Source of the DNA: Pseudoglutamicibacter albus | GTDB taxonomy: Bacteria; Actinomycetota; Actinomycetes; Actinomycetales; Micrococcaceae | NCBI RefSeq assembly: GCF_031458175.1 | Contig: NZ_JAVDXX010000001.1 | Coordinates: 310,001 to 374,000 of the forward strand | Direction of reading: 5' to 3' | DNA length: 64,000 nucleotides | Shown: positions 56,812 to 64,000 of the stretch, one piece after another | Layout of the letters: each line of letters opens with the position of its first letter | Position numbering within the stretch: position 1 is the first letter of the stretch | Program-made: the position numbers and the translations under genes | Notes under the pieces: generated by a model | The model's database searches: none | What the model was told of the DNA's origin: nothing | The model's input: the letters and a program-made list of their open reading frames with translations, nothing else

Positions 56812-56834
56812 TTATTCTGAATAATTCAGAATAA
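56812..56834. promoter_or_regulatory. Fur-family operator upstream of fur-katA
   Basis: TTATTCTGAAT-A-ATTCAGAATAA: a perfect 11-1-11 inverted repeat, 19 bases from the fur start and over its likely promoter. It implies autoregulation and control of katA. Confidence 0.85.
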
Positions 56835-56927
56835 GAAATGAACTCTTGGTGTCTCGGTAACAGCGTGGTGAGCGATGAGGCGGGGTGTTCGTTGCGGCCG
56901 TGGGCACACCTTATGTAGTGTCACGGT

Positions 56928-57920
56928 GTGGCACACGACTCAAAAGCCCATTCTGGGGTACCTGCACCATCTCCTCAAACACCTTCTTCTAATGACGCGC
57001 CAACGGTTCTGCGCGCGCGTTCGCTAACCAAGAAGTTCGGGGATTTCACAGCCGTCAACGGCATCGACTTCGACGTCGCCGCAGGCGAATCCTTTGGCCT
57101 GCTCGGCCCCAACGGCGCAGGTAAGTCCACGACCATGAACATGATCGGTGGCGTCTCAACCCGCACATCGGGTGAGCTCAGCATCCTCGGGATGGACCCG
57201 AGCGAAGAAGGCCCCCGCTTGCGCGCCCACCTCGGCGTGGTGCCGCAGCAAGACAACCTCGACGAAGAGCTCACCGTCCGCGACAACCTCTACATCTACG
57301 GCCGCTATTTCGGGATGAAGCGCCGCGAAATCGTGCCGCGTATCAAAGACCTGCTCGCGTTCGCGCAACTTGAAGACAAAGCCGCCAACCGCGTCGACCA
57401 GCTTTCAGGCGGCATGAAGCGCCGCCTGACCATCGCGCGTTCGCTCATCAACGACCCTGCCGTGCTGCTGCTCGACGAGCCAACCACTGGCCTCGACCCA
57501 CAGGCCCGTCACATCCTGTGGGACCGCCTATACCGGCTCAAAGAACGCGGCACGACGCTCATCATCACGACCCACTTCATGGATGAGGCCGAGCAACTCG
57601 CAGACCGGCTCATCGTGGTCGATGGCGGCGAGATCAAAGCTGAAGGTTCGCCGTCCGCGCTTGTGCGCGAGTACGCGACTCGCGAAGTCGCAGAGATGCG
57701 TTTCGGCTCCGACAAGAACGCTGCAGCGGCCGAGGTCCTGAATAAAGACGGCTTCCGAACCGAAACGCTGGCCGACCGCGTGCTTGTCTACGCCGACGAC
57801 GGCGAGGCCGCGGTTGCTCGCGCTGTGAGCTTGGGGCTGCGCCCCGTATCGACGCTGGCCCGCCGCGCATCGCTTGAAGACGTGTTCCTGATCCTGACAG
57901 GACGGTCCCTCATTGACTGA
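56928..57920 (+). CDS. ABC exporter ATP-binding protein (DrrA/NodI-like)
   Basis: 330 aa, GTG start with no Shine-Dalgarno; TATGTA lies ten bases upstream. Walker A GLLGPNGAGKSTTMNMIGG, Q-loop VPQQDNLDEELTVRDNL, signature QLSGGMKRRLTIARSL, Walker B VLLLDEPTTGLDPQ, H-loop ITTHFMDEAEQLADR. The C-terminal extension (about 245-330) is the DrrA-type domain. The gene overlaps the permease by eight bases. Likely a drug or polyketide/lipid exporter; the substrate is unknown. Confidence 0.92.
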   Translation: MAHDSKAHSGVPAPSPQTPSSNDAPTVLRARSLTKKFGDFTAVNGIDFDVAAGESFGLLGPNGAGKSTTMNMIGGVSTRTSGELSILGMDPSEEGPRLRAHLGVVPQQDNLDEELTVRDNLYIYGRYFGMKRREIVPRIKDLLAFAQLEDKAANRVDQLSGGMKRRLTIARSLINDPAVLLLDEPTTGLDPQARHILWDRLYRLKERGTTLIITTHFMDEAEQLADRLIVVDGGEIKAEGSPSALVREYATREVAEMRFGSDKNAAAAEVLNKDGFRTETLADRVLVYADDGEAAVARAVSLGLRPVSTLARRASLEDVFLILTGRSLID

Positions 57921-59829
57921 CCCTCACAACGCACACACAACCGACGCCTCAGCAACAGGCGCCGACGTCCTCATCCGCCGCGAGCCGATCTCCGGGCCCA
58001 CGGAGCAAGGCGACCGCTCCGCCCGGAAGGTCTCCCGCGCAGGCTCCTGGTACTTCGCGGAGTACCTCTTCCGCGGGATGCGCCGCTACATCGACGTGAT
58101 CCTCGCGGACTCCGTCGGCACCCCTCTCATGTACCTCGTCACGATGGGCGTGGGCCTCGGTGCCGTCCTGACGAATAATCAGACGAGCTTCGATGGCGTC
58201 CCGTACATCACCTTCATCGCCGGCGCGCTCGCCGCGACCATGGCGGTCGGCATCGCGATGGAGGAAATGACCTTCCCAGTGATGGGCGGGTTCAAATGGA
58301 ACCGAACCTATTACGGGCCGCAGGTCACCCCGATCACGCCGCAACAGATCGCCCGGGGCACGGTGATCGCTGTCTCTATACGCGTGGTTGCGCAGACCCT
58401 ACTGTTGCTCCTGATCCTCGCGGCCTTCGGCGTCATCCACAGCCTGAGCGCCGTCCTGGTGATCGTGTTTTCGACGATCGCAGCACTCGCTTTCGGCTTG
58501 CCGTGTATGGCGTTCGCGGCGGGTATTTTCCAGGAGCGCGGCCAGTTCTCGGTCATCATGCGCTTCATCGTCACGCCGATGTTCCTGTTTTCGGGAACGT
58601 TCTACCCGCTCGAGCACCTGCCGATCTACCTGCAGTGGATCGGCTGGATCTCACCCATCTGGCATGCAACCGAGCTGAACCGGTGGGCGATCTACGGGCA
58701 CGAGGTTGAGCCGTGGATGTTCCCGGTCCACCTCGGCGTCATGATCGTGGTCGCCGTGATCGCGTTCCTGATCGCCCAGACCCGCTATTACCGCCGTTTG
58801 CGCGGCGAAAAAGTCAAGACGCGCGTGTGGGGTGCCCGCGCCGCCAAGAAGACGATGGCGAGCGTGAGCCCCGCTGACACCTCGGGTGAAGCAGGCGATC
58901 CGTACGCGGTCGGTTACGGAAGCCAGGGCACCGGTTCCGCCGATGCGCAGAATGCGCATGAAGACTCCGCACCTTCCGCCCCGGCAGCTGCCCAGGCCCA
59001 GGGCACAGCACAAGCCGCGCTTTCGCAAGCTAGCAAGCCACGGCGTCGTTGGCTATCTGACCTGTATGGCCGCAACGCTAAAGCGGTCATGGAACGTTCG
59101 TGGATGGCGACCAAGAACTCCACGTGGATCGTGATCGTGACCGGCTTTGCGGAGCCGGTGCTGTATCTCGCCTCGCTCGGTTTCGGCCTCGGCGTGGTCA
59201 TCAGCGGGGTCGAAGGCCCAGGCGGGCAGACGATGAGCTACGCGGCATACATCGCGCCGGGCTTGCTCGCGGTTTCAGCGATGAACGGTGCCCTCATGGA
59301 CACCAACAACATGTTCTTCAAGCTGCGCTACGCGAAGCTGTACCGGGTGATGCTCAACACCTCGCTCGGCCCGATGGACGTTGCGATCGGTGAAATTACG
59401 ATGGCGATGATCCGCGGGTTCATCTATTCGCTCGGCTTCTACCTCATCGCCGCGGCCGCGGGCCTCGTGGGGTGGGGAAGCGGGCTGCTCATGATCCCGG
59501 CGGCGGTGCTGATCGCGTTCGGGTTCGCGGCCGTGTTCATGGCAATCACCACGTGGTTCACCCGATTCCAGCACCTCGACTGGCTCAACATGATCGTCCA
59601 GCCGCTGACCCTGTTTTCCGCGACCTTCTTCCCGCTGGACGTGTACCCGCAAGCCGTACAGGCCGTCATCGCGTCGCTACCGCTGTGGCACGGCGTCGAC
59701 CTGCTGCGCATGCTTGCGACCTCGACCTTCACCATCGACATCCTGTGGCACGTTCTGTACTTCGTTGTCATGGCGGTCGCAGGGCTGACGGTCGCGACGA
59801 TGCGGTTCAAGAAGATGTTCCTCACCTAA
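57913..59829 (+). CDS. Fused double ABC-2 permease
   Basis: 638 aa, TTG start overlapping the ATPase gene. Two complete ABC-2 membrane domains lie in one chain: domain 1 about 45-295 (TMAVGIAMEEMTFPVMGGFKW; RFIVTPMFLFSGTFYPLEHLP) and domain 2 about 385-638 (GLLAVSAMNGALMDTNNMFFK; QPLTLFSATFFPLDVYPQ). The linker (about 300-385) is hydrophilic and Ala/Gln/Ser-rich. The two halves are each like a NodJ/DrrB permease, usually encoded by separate genes, so this is a fusion giving a pseudo-heterodimer. No frameshift is apparent. Confidence 0.9.
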   Translation: MTDPHNAHTTDASATGADVLIRREPISGPTEQGDRSARKVSRAGSWYFAEYLFRGMRRYIDVILADSVGTPLMYLVTMGVGLGAVLTNNQTSFDGVPYITFIAGALAATMAVGIAMEEMTFPVMGGFKWNRTYYGPQVTPITPQQIARGTVIAVSIRVVAQTLLLLLILAAFGVIHSLSAVLVIVFSTIAALAFGLPCMAFAAGIFQERGQFSVIMRFIVTPMFLFSGTFYPLEHLPIYLQWIGWISPIWHATELNRWAIYGHEVEPWMFPVHLGVMIVVAVIAFLIAQTRYYRRLRGEKVKTRVWGARAAKKTMASVSPADTSGEAGDPYAVGYGSQGTGSADAQNAHEDSAPSAPAAAQAQGTAQAALSQASKPRRRWLSDLYGRNAKAVMERSWMATKNSTWIVIVTGFAEPVLYLASLGFGLGVVISGVEGPGGQTMSYAAYIAPGLLAVSAMNGALMDTNNMFFKLRYAKLYRVMLNTSLGPMDVAIGEITMAMIRGFIYSLGFYLIAAAAGLVGWGSGLLMIPAAVLIAFGFAAVFMAITTWFTRFQHLDWLNMIVQPLTLFSATFFPLDVYPQAVQAVIASLPLWHGVDLLRMLATSTFTIDILWHVLYFVVMAVAGLTVATMRFKKMFLT

Positions 59830-59883
59830 CGAGTGAGCTGGACACAACACGTGAGCGGGGACGTGGGCGGCTGAGGCATCTGG

Positions 59884-59889
59884 GATAAT
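59884..59889 (+). promoter_or_regulatory. -10 element of a leaderless gene
   Basis: GATAAT preceded by TGG. The next ATG (59897) lies seven bases downstream, the spacing at which transcription would start on the A of ATG. Confidence 0.6.
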
Positions 59890-59896
59890 GGACATC

Positions 59897-60451
59897 ATGT
59901 CTGAACTCCCTTCGTCTAATAAACAGGCCAACGCGCGCGCTCGGAACGTCGCTCGCCCGCTCGGCATGGCCTCCTGGATGATGGCCGTGCTGACGTTCGC
60001 GCTCATCGTTGCCATCATCTTCGCCGCGAACTCCAACCAGGTTGTCGGCTGGATCGTCGTGATCATCACCGGCCTGTGGCTTTTGCTCGTTGCTGGCGTG
60101 TTCTTGACCCTGCGCGCCGGTGCCCGGGCCGTGGGACGTAGGTGGGATAAAACGAACGCGAACCTCGCCGCGAAACTCTCCAACGACGCGAGCCCAGACA
60201 GCACCCGCCCAGGCGTGATCAGTGAAGCCGAAATGAACCACGAGATGAAGCTTGATCACTCCTTCAAGATCGTCCAGGTCCAATACGGCGTGGTTATGGA
60301 CAACCTCGGCAAAGACGACGAACAAGCCAAAGACATGGTCAACCGCGCTCTGGACACCATCAACATCACCGCGACCAACGCACGCGACATGATCAAGCAG
60401 CGCCGCAAAGACCGCCACACCAGCACAGTCGAAGGCGAGATCATCGACTAA
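59897..60451 (+). CDS. Membrane protein with long cytoplasmic tail, function unknown
   Basis: 184 aa from ATG 59897, probably leaderless. Two membrane helices (about 27-48, MMAVLTFALIVAIIFAANS; 52-73, GWIVVIITGLWLLLVAGVFL) are followed by a charged tail with KLDHSFKIVQVQYGVVMDNL and a helical end KQRRKDRHTSTVEGEIID. No family is recognised. The 11-bp array separates it from xthA. Confidence 0.75.
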   Translation: MSELPSSNKQANARARNVARPLGMASWMMAVLTFALIVAIIFAANSNQVVGWIVVIITGLWLLLVAGVFLTLRAGARAVGRRWDKTNANLAAKLSNDASPDSTRPGVISEAEMNHEMKLDHSFKIVQVQYGVVMDNLGKDDEQAKDMVNRALDTINITATNARDMIKQRRKDRHTSTVEGEIID

Positions 60452-60465
60452 CACTGGGCGGCAGG

Positions 60466-60531
60466 CCCGCACTGAACCCGCATCCAGCCCGCAGCGAACC
60501 TGCGCCGAATGCGCGCTATACACGCACAGGA
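60466..60531. repeat. 11-bp degenerate tandem array, six units
   Basis: CCCGCACTGAA, CCCGCATCCAG, CCCGCAGCGAA, CCTGCGCCGAA, TGCGCGCTATA, CACGCACAGGA in direct succession. The first four match closely; the last two keep the (C/G)GC core. Confidence 0.8.
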
Positions 60532-60556
60532 AACCGATCAAGCTAAAGGTATTTGA

Positions 60557-61363
60557 GTGTCTGAGAACGTATTGCGAGTAGCATCCTTCAACGTCAACGG
60601 AATCCGCGCCGCCGCCCGCCGCGGATTTGATGAGTGGCTCGAGGACCGCGGCGTAGACATCCTCGCGCTCCAGGAAGTGCGCGCACCCGATGCGATCGTT
60701 GAGAAACACTTCGAAGGAAGCGACTGGCACGTTCTGCACGCAGAAGCCGCAGATAAGGGCCGTGCTGGCGTGCTCATCGCCTCGAAACGGGAGCCGGATG
60801 CGACCCGCATTGGAATCGGTGAACCATACTTTGAGACCTCCGGCCGCTGGGTCGAAGCCGACTACACCATCAACGGCCGTAAGCTCACCGTCGTCTCCGC
60901 ATATGTTCACTCTGGCGAGGTGGACACCCCACGCCAGGACGATAAATACAAGTTCCTCGACACGATGCTCGTGCGCATGCCGGAACTGGCAAAGCAGGCA
61001 GACGACGTGCTGATCGTGGGCGATCTCAACGTGGGACACACCGAACTTGACATCAAGAACTGGAAGGGCAACGTCAAGAACGCCGGCTTCCTCCCGGAAG
61101 AGCGCGCCTACTTCGATAAGTTCTTCGGCGAGATCGGCTACAAGGATGTCGCCCGCGAACTCGCAGGGGACGTTCCGGGACCGTACACGTGGTGGTCCTA
61201 CCGCGGGAAGGCCTTCGACAACGACGCCGGCTGGCGCATCGACTACCACATGGCCACGCCAGAGCTTGCCGGCCGCGCGATCGAAGCGCGAGTGGACCGC
61301 GCCGAATCCTACGACAAGCGAGTATCAGACCACTCCGCACTCGTCATCGATTACAGCATCTAG
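60557..61363 (+). CDS. xthA: Exodeoxyribonuclease III
   Basis: 268 aa, GTG start after AAAGG. EEP-fold nuclease motifs: SFNVNGIRAAARRGF, ILALQEVRAPD (metal Glu), the Tyr/Asp region VSAYVHSGE, VGDLNVGHTELDIKN and the final YRGKAFDNDAGWRIDYHM with SDHSALVID (catalytic Asp-His). It cuts abasic sites and trims 3' ends in base-excision repair. Confidence 0.95.
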   Translation: MSENVLRVASFNVNGIRAAARRGFDEWLEDRGVDILALQEVRAPDAIVEKHFEGSDWHVLHAEAADKGRAGVLIASKREPDATRIGIGEPYFETSGRWVEADYTINGRKLTVVSAYVHSGEVDTPRQDDKYKFLDTMLVRMPELAKQADDVLIVGDLNVGHTELDIKNWKGNVKNAGFLPEERAYFDKFFGEIGYKDVARELAGDVPGPYTWWSYRGKAFDNDAGWRIDYHMATPELAGRAIEARVDRAESYDKRVSDHSALVIDYSI

Positions 61364-61438
61364 CGCGCCGGCTGCACTAAGCGTAGCCTCCAGCACACAC
61401 GGCAACAGCGCATACACCCGAAGGACATCAGCATCACC

Positions 61439-62512
61439 ATGAGCACCGAAGCGACCGAAACCGAAACAGCGACTGAAACAACTGAGGCAACCGAAACGCC
61501 GCACCGTCCGCGCATCCTGTCAGGGATGCAGCCATCTGCGGACTCCCTGCACCTCGGTAACTACCTCGGTGCGCTCGTGCAGTTCGTGAAGCTCCAGCAC
61601 GATGCGGATGCCTTCTATTTTGTTCCGGACCTGCACTCGATCACCTCCCCAGACGGCTCAACCAACCTTGCTCAGCGCACCCGCACGACCGCCGCGCAGT
61701 ACATCGCAGGCGGGGTGGACGTCGACAAAGCCACGCTGTTCATCCAGTCCCACATCCCAGAGCACGCCGAACTCAACTGGGTTCTGCAGTGCATCACCGG
61801 TTTCGGTGAGGCCTCCCGCATGACCCAGTTCAAAGACAAATCGAGCCGCTACGGCGCCGACTCAACCAACGTCGGCCTGTTCACCTACCCGTCGCTCATG
61901 GCGGCCGACATCCTGCTGTACAAGGCAGATCAGGTGCCGGTCGGCGACGACCAGACCCAGCACGTCGAGCTGACCCGCACGCTCGCGCAACGCTTCAACC
62001 ATCGCTTCGGCGAGGTGTTCGTGGTTCCGAAGGCCGTCAACCCACCCAACGGTGCGCGCATCTATGATCTGCAGGAGCCGACGTCGAAGATGTCGAAGTC
62101 CGGGGCGTCACCGAACGGCCGTATCGACATCCTGGACGCACCCAAGACGATCGCTAAGCGCATCAAGTCCGCGGTAACTGACACCGGGACTGAGGTGTCC
62201 TTCGACCGCGAATCCAAGCCGGGCGTATCCAACCTGCTCTCGATCCTCTCCGCCGTGACCGAGAAGCCGATCGATACCCTCGTTGCCGAATACGAAGGCA
62301 AGATGTACGGTCACCTCAAGGTCGATGTTGCCGACGCCGTGGTCGCAGCGCTCGAGCCGGTACGCGAACGCACGCTGGAACTGCTGGACGACCCAGCCGA
62401 ACTCGACCGGCTGCTCGCCGTTGGTGCCGCGAAGGCCCGCGCCGTGGCTCAAGAGACCCTCAAAGAGGTCTACGACGCGGTAGGTTTCCTGCCACCTGCA
62501 CGCCTGAACTAA
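61439..62512 (+). CDS. trpS: Tryptophan-tRNA ligase
   Basis: 357 aa. The HIGH motif appears as SLHLGNYLG (about 36-44) and the KMSKS loop as [10 protein letters not shown] (about 222). GMQPSADS is the Trp-class opening. The N-terminus carries an extra Thr/Glu repeat ([18 protein letters not shown]) absent from most homologues. ATG at 61439. Monocistronic or with the RNA-ligase gene 53 bases downstream. Confidence 0.97.
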   Translation: MSTEATETETATETTEATETPHRPRILSGMQPSADSLHLGNYLGALVQFVKLQHDADAFYFVPDLHSITSPDGSTNLAQRTRTTAAQYIAGGVDVDKATLFIQSHIPEHAELNWVLQCITGFGEASRMTQFKDKSSRYGADSTNVGLFTYPSLMAADILLYKADQVPVGDDQTQHVELTRTLAQRFNHRFGEVFVVPKAVNPPNGARIYDLQEPTSKMSKSGASPNGRIDILDAPKTIAKRIKSAVTDTGTEVSFDRESKPGVSNLLSILSAVTEKPIDTLVAEYEGKMYGHLKVDVADAVVAALEPVRERTLELLDDPAELDRLLAVGAAKARAVAQETLKEVYDAVGFLPPARLN

Positions 62513-62565
62513 CGCGGCAACTGTTATTACGCGAAGGTGTGAGAATGCCACGGTAAGGTTCAACT

Positions 62566-63177
62566 ATGGGTACCGAACGCTATGAGCACGGCACACACGA
62601 GGAAAGTGCGCGCACTCTTGCTACGAGCACGCAGCTAAGCGCAGGCCAGATGGCAGGCGCGATAGGCGAGGGCCGGTCCTTTCTTGGCATCGTGATCCCC
62701 GTCGAGGGCGAGTACGCCCGCAAGGTGTCTGCGACCCGTGCCGCCACCGGTGACCCGTACGCGTACATCCCTCCTCACATCACGCTGATGTCGGGGGTCC
62801 CGTTACCTGACCCGGCCGAGGCCATAGCGCATATCCGCAATGTCGTTTCGGCGTTCTCTCCGTTCCCGTTGAGGTTCGCAGGTACAGACACGTTCTATCC
62901 GGTCTCGCCGGTGACCTATCTGCGCGTTGCGGAAGGGGAGCGGGAACTCACCGAACTGCATGAACGCCTCCATTCAGGCCCGCTCGATGCGAAGCCTGCC
63001 TACCCGTTTGTGCCGCATCTGACCCTGGCCCAGGAGGTAGCGCCGGAGCGGCTTGCGCAGGTGCGCCGCGAATGGGAGGACGTCTCATTCAACATGTCCG
63101 CCCACGGCGTCACGGTGCATGTGGGCGATGGCGCTGGGTCCTGGACCCAGATCGAGGAACTTGCCTTCAGCGGATGA
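62566..63177 (+). CDS. 2'-5' RNA ligase / 2H phosphoesterase family protein
   Basis: 203 aa. The two catalytic H-x-T motifs are clear: YIPPHITLMSG (about 68) and FVPHLTLAQE (about 148). The family acts on 2'-5' linkages or cyclic phosphates; the true substrate is unknown. ATG follows TAAGGT by six bases, so the gene may be leaderless despite lying behind trpS. The trpS neighbourhood is common in Micrococcales. Confidence 0.9.
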   Translation: MGTERYEHGTHEESARTLATSTQLSAGQMAGAIGEGRSFLGIVIPVEGEYARKVSATRAATGDPYAYIPPHITLMSGVPLPDPAEAIAHIRNVVSAFSPFPLRFAGTDTFYPVSPVTYLRVAEGERELTELHERLHSGPLDAKPAYPFVPHLTLAQEVAPERLAQVRREWEDVSFNMSAHGVTVHVGDGAGSWTQIEELAFSG

Positions 63178-63180
63178 CCG

Positions 63181-63235
63181 TTAAACGTGTGCGGGCCGGA
63201 AAGGGACATTCCCTTTCCGGCCCGCACACGTTTGA
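63181..63235. terminator. 26-bp terminator between the RNA-ligase gene and sdhB
   Basis: TTAAACGTGTGCGGGCCGGA plus AAGGGA pairs with TCCCTTTCCGGCCCGCACAC plus GTTTGA (one G-U), loop CAT. The longest stem in the window, with TTAAACG/CGTTTGA ends. Confidence 0.85.
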
Positions 63236-63267
63236 GGGGCTCAGCCCTACGCGTTCATCCTGTCACC

Positions 63268-64000
63268 TTAGATTGTGCGGTTCAGGATTGCGCGCTTGAC
63301 CTCAGCGATAGCCTTCGTCACCTGAATGCCGCGTGGGCATGCCTCGGTGCAGTTGAAGGTTGTGCGGCAACGCCATACGCCTTCCTTATCGTTGAGAACC
63401 TCAAGACGCATATCCCCGGCCTCGTCACGTGAGTCGAAGATGAAGCGGTGGGCGTTCACAACTGCTGCAGGGCCGAAGTACTGGCCGTCGGTCCAGAAGA
63501 TCGGGCACGAAGTGGTGCATGCAGCACACAGGATGCACTTGGTCGTGTCATCGAAGCGTGCGCGCTCTTCCTGGGACTGCAGGCGCTCACGCGTTGGAGC
63601 GTTGCCTTTGGTCACGAGGAACGGCATGACTTCACGGTAGGACTGGAAGAACGGTTCCATGTCCACGATGAGGTCCTTCTCGACTGGCAGGCCCTTGATC
63701 GGCTCAACGGTGATTGGCTTGGAGGTATCCAAGTCCTTGAGCAGGGTCTTGCAAGCCAGACGGTTGCGACCGTTGATGCGCATAGCATCGGAGCCGCAAA
63801 TACCGTGTGCGCAGGAACGACGGAACGAAAGCGAACCGTCCTGATCCCACTTGGCTTGATGCAGGGCATCCAGAACACGGTCGGTGCCGTACATGGTGAG
63901 CTTGAACTCATCCCAGCGAGCCTCGTCGGAGACCTCCGGGTTGTAGCGGCGGACCTTCAGGGTGATATCGAACTGCTCGATTTCGCCGGAATCGGAGCCA
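63268..64000 (-). CDS. sdhB: Succinate dehydrogenase iron-sulfur subunit (5' end beyond window)
   Basis: 244 codons visible; the frame runs off the right edge. It enters with FDITLKVRRYNPEVSDEARW, the SdhB N-terminus. Iron-sulfur ligands: [2Fe-2S] SCAHGICGSDAM and the following LACKTL; [4Fe-4S] CILCAACTTSCP; [3Fe-4S] TTFNCTEACPRGI with a further Cys in GVWRCRTT. It passes electrons from SdhA to quinone in the TCA cycle. An internal ATG at 63894 is not the start, because the family sequence continues upstream of it. The other sdh genes presumably lie to the right. Confidence 0.95.
   Translation of the reverse strand, partial: GSDSGEIEQFDITLKVRRYNPEVSDEARWDEFKLTMYGTDRVLDALHQAKWDQDGSLSFRRSCAHGICGSDAMRINGRNRLACKTLLKDLDTSKPITVEPIKGLPVEKDLIVDMEPFFQSYREVMPFLVTKGNAPTRERLQSQEERARFDDTTKCILCAACTTSCPIFWTDGQYFGPAAVVNAHRFIFDSRDEAGDMRLEVLNDKEGVWRCRTTFNCTEACPRGIQVTKAIAEVKRAILNRTI

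Noticed and set aside
58800-59060. Frameshift or missed stop joining two permease genes
   Set aside because: The linker is open, in frame and of normal composition, with no internal ribosome site and start at the expected boundary.
59822-61249. 475-codon open frame antisense to the membrane protein gene and xthA
   Set aside because: It spans two real genes, the intergenic 11-bp array and a leaderless promoter.

Overview
The window looks like a housekeeping stretch of an actinobacterial chromosome, most likely order Micrococcales, family Micrococcaceae. I do not assert a genus. The case rests on the gene content: a DtxR-type iron repressor with the exact ligand numbering of DtxR, a c-di-AMP (ydaO/yuaA) riboswitch in front of an NlpC/P60 wall hydrolase, an HtaA-type heme protein with an LAxTG sorting signal, monomeric isocitrate dehydrogenase, DUF3027, DUF4031 and DUF6350 proteins, many GTG/TTG starts, several apparently leaderless genes and moderately high G+C. 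I see no phage, IS element, CRISPR array or rRNA. The only tRNA is tRNA-Arg(CCU).

Layout. 0-7.5 kb: PadR/HAAS signalling pair (left member cut by the window edge), DUF4031-HD fusion, lone WXG100 protein, OmpR-type two-component system, small membrane protein, DUF3027 protein, serC and another small membrane protein. 7.6-11 kb: dtxR, then two secreted wall hydrolases (M23; riboswitch-controlled NlpC/P60). 11-18.6 kb: Nudix, ROK regulator, tRNA-Arg, membrane protein, pcrA, sucCD. 18.7-25.5 kb: propionate catabolism by the methylcitrate cycle, prpD-prpB-prpC with a GntR regulator on the minus strand and prpE divergent. 25.6-32 kb: heme acquisition, with heme oxygenase divergent from an HtaA-like surface protein and followed by hmuTUV. 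32-42 kb: SNF2 helicase, ferritin-like VIT1 iron transporter, inositol-phosphatase-like enzyme, App1 phosphatase, thioesterase, pncA, small membrane protein, YihY. 42-48.6 kb: DUF6350, purN, purH, icd. 48.7-54.7 kb: gamma-carbonic anhydrase-like protein, secreted HNH nuclease, rlmC, purU, glyA, folD. 54.8-64 kb: fur-katA, ABC exporter with a fused double permease, membrane protein, xthA, trpS, 2'-5' RNA ligase-like protein, and sdhB cut by the right edge.

Themes. Iron, heme and peroxide handling recurs (dtxR, heme uptake, MbfA-like transporter, fur-katA). One-carbon and purine metabolism is concentrated at 42-55 kb (purN, purH, purU, glyA, folD). TCA enzymes are spread across the window (sucCD, icd, sdhB). 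The propionate genes feed succinate and pyruvate into the same pathway.

The most unusual signal is not a gene. Many intergenic gaps carry short degenerate tandem arrays whose period differs from locus to locus (11, 12, 15, 17, 18, 19, 20, about 23 and 25 bp). Several begin inside the 3' end of the neighbouring gene and repeat its stop-codon region. A second theme is a set of long hairpin terminators that mostly lack a T-tract and end in CGTTTAA-like sequence.
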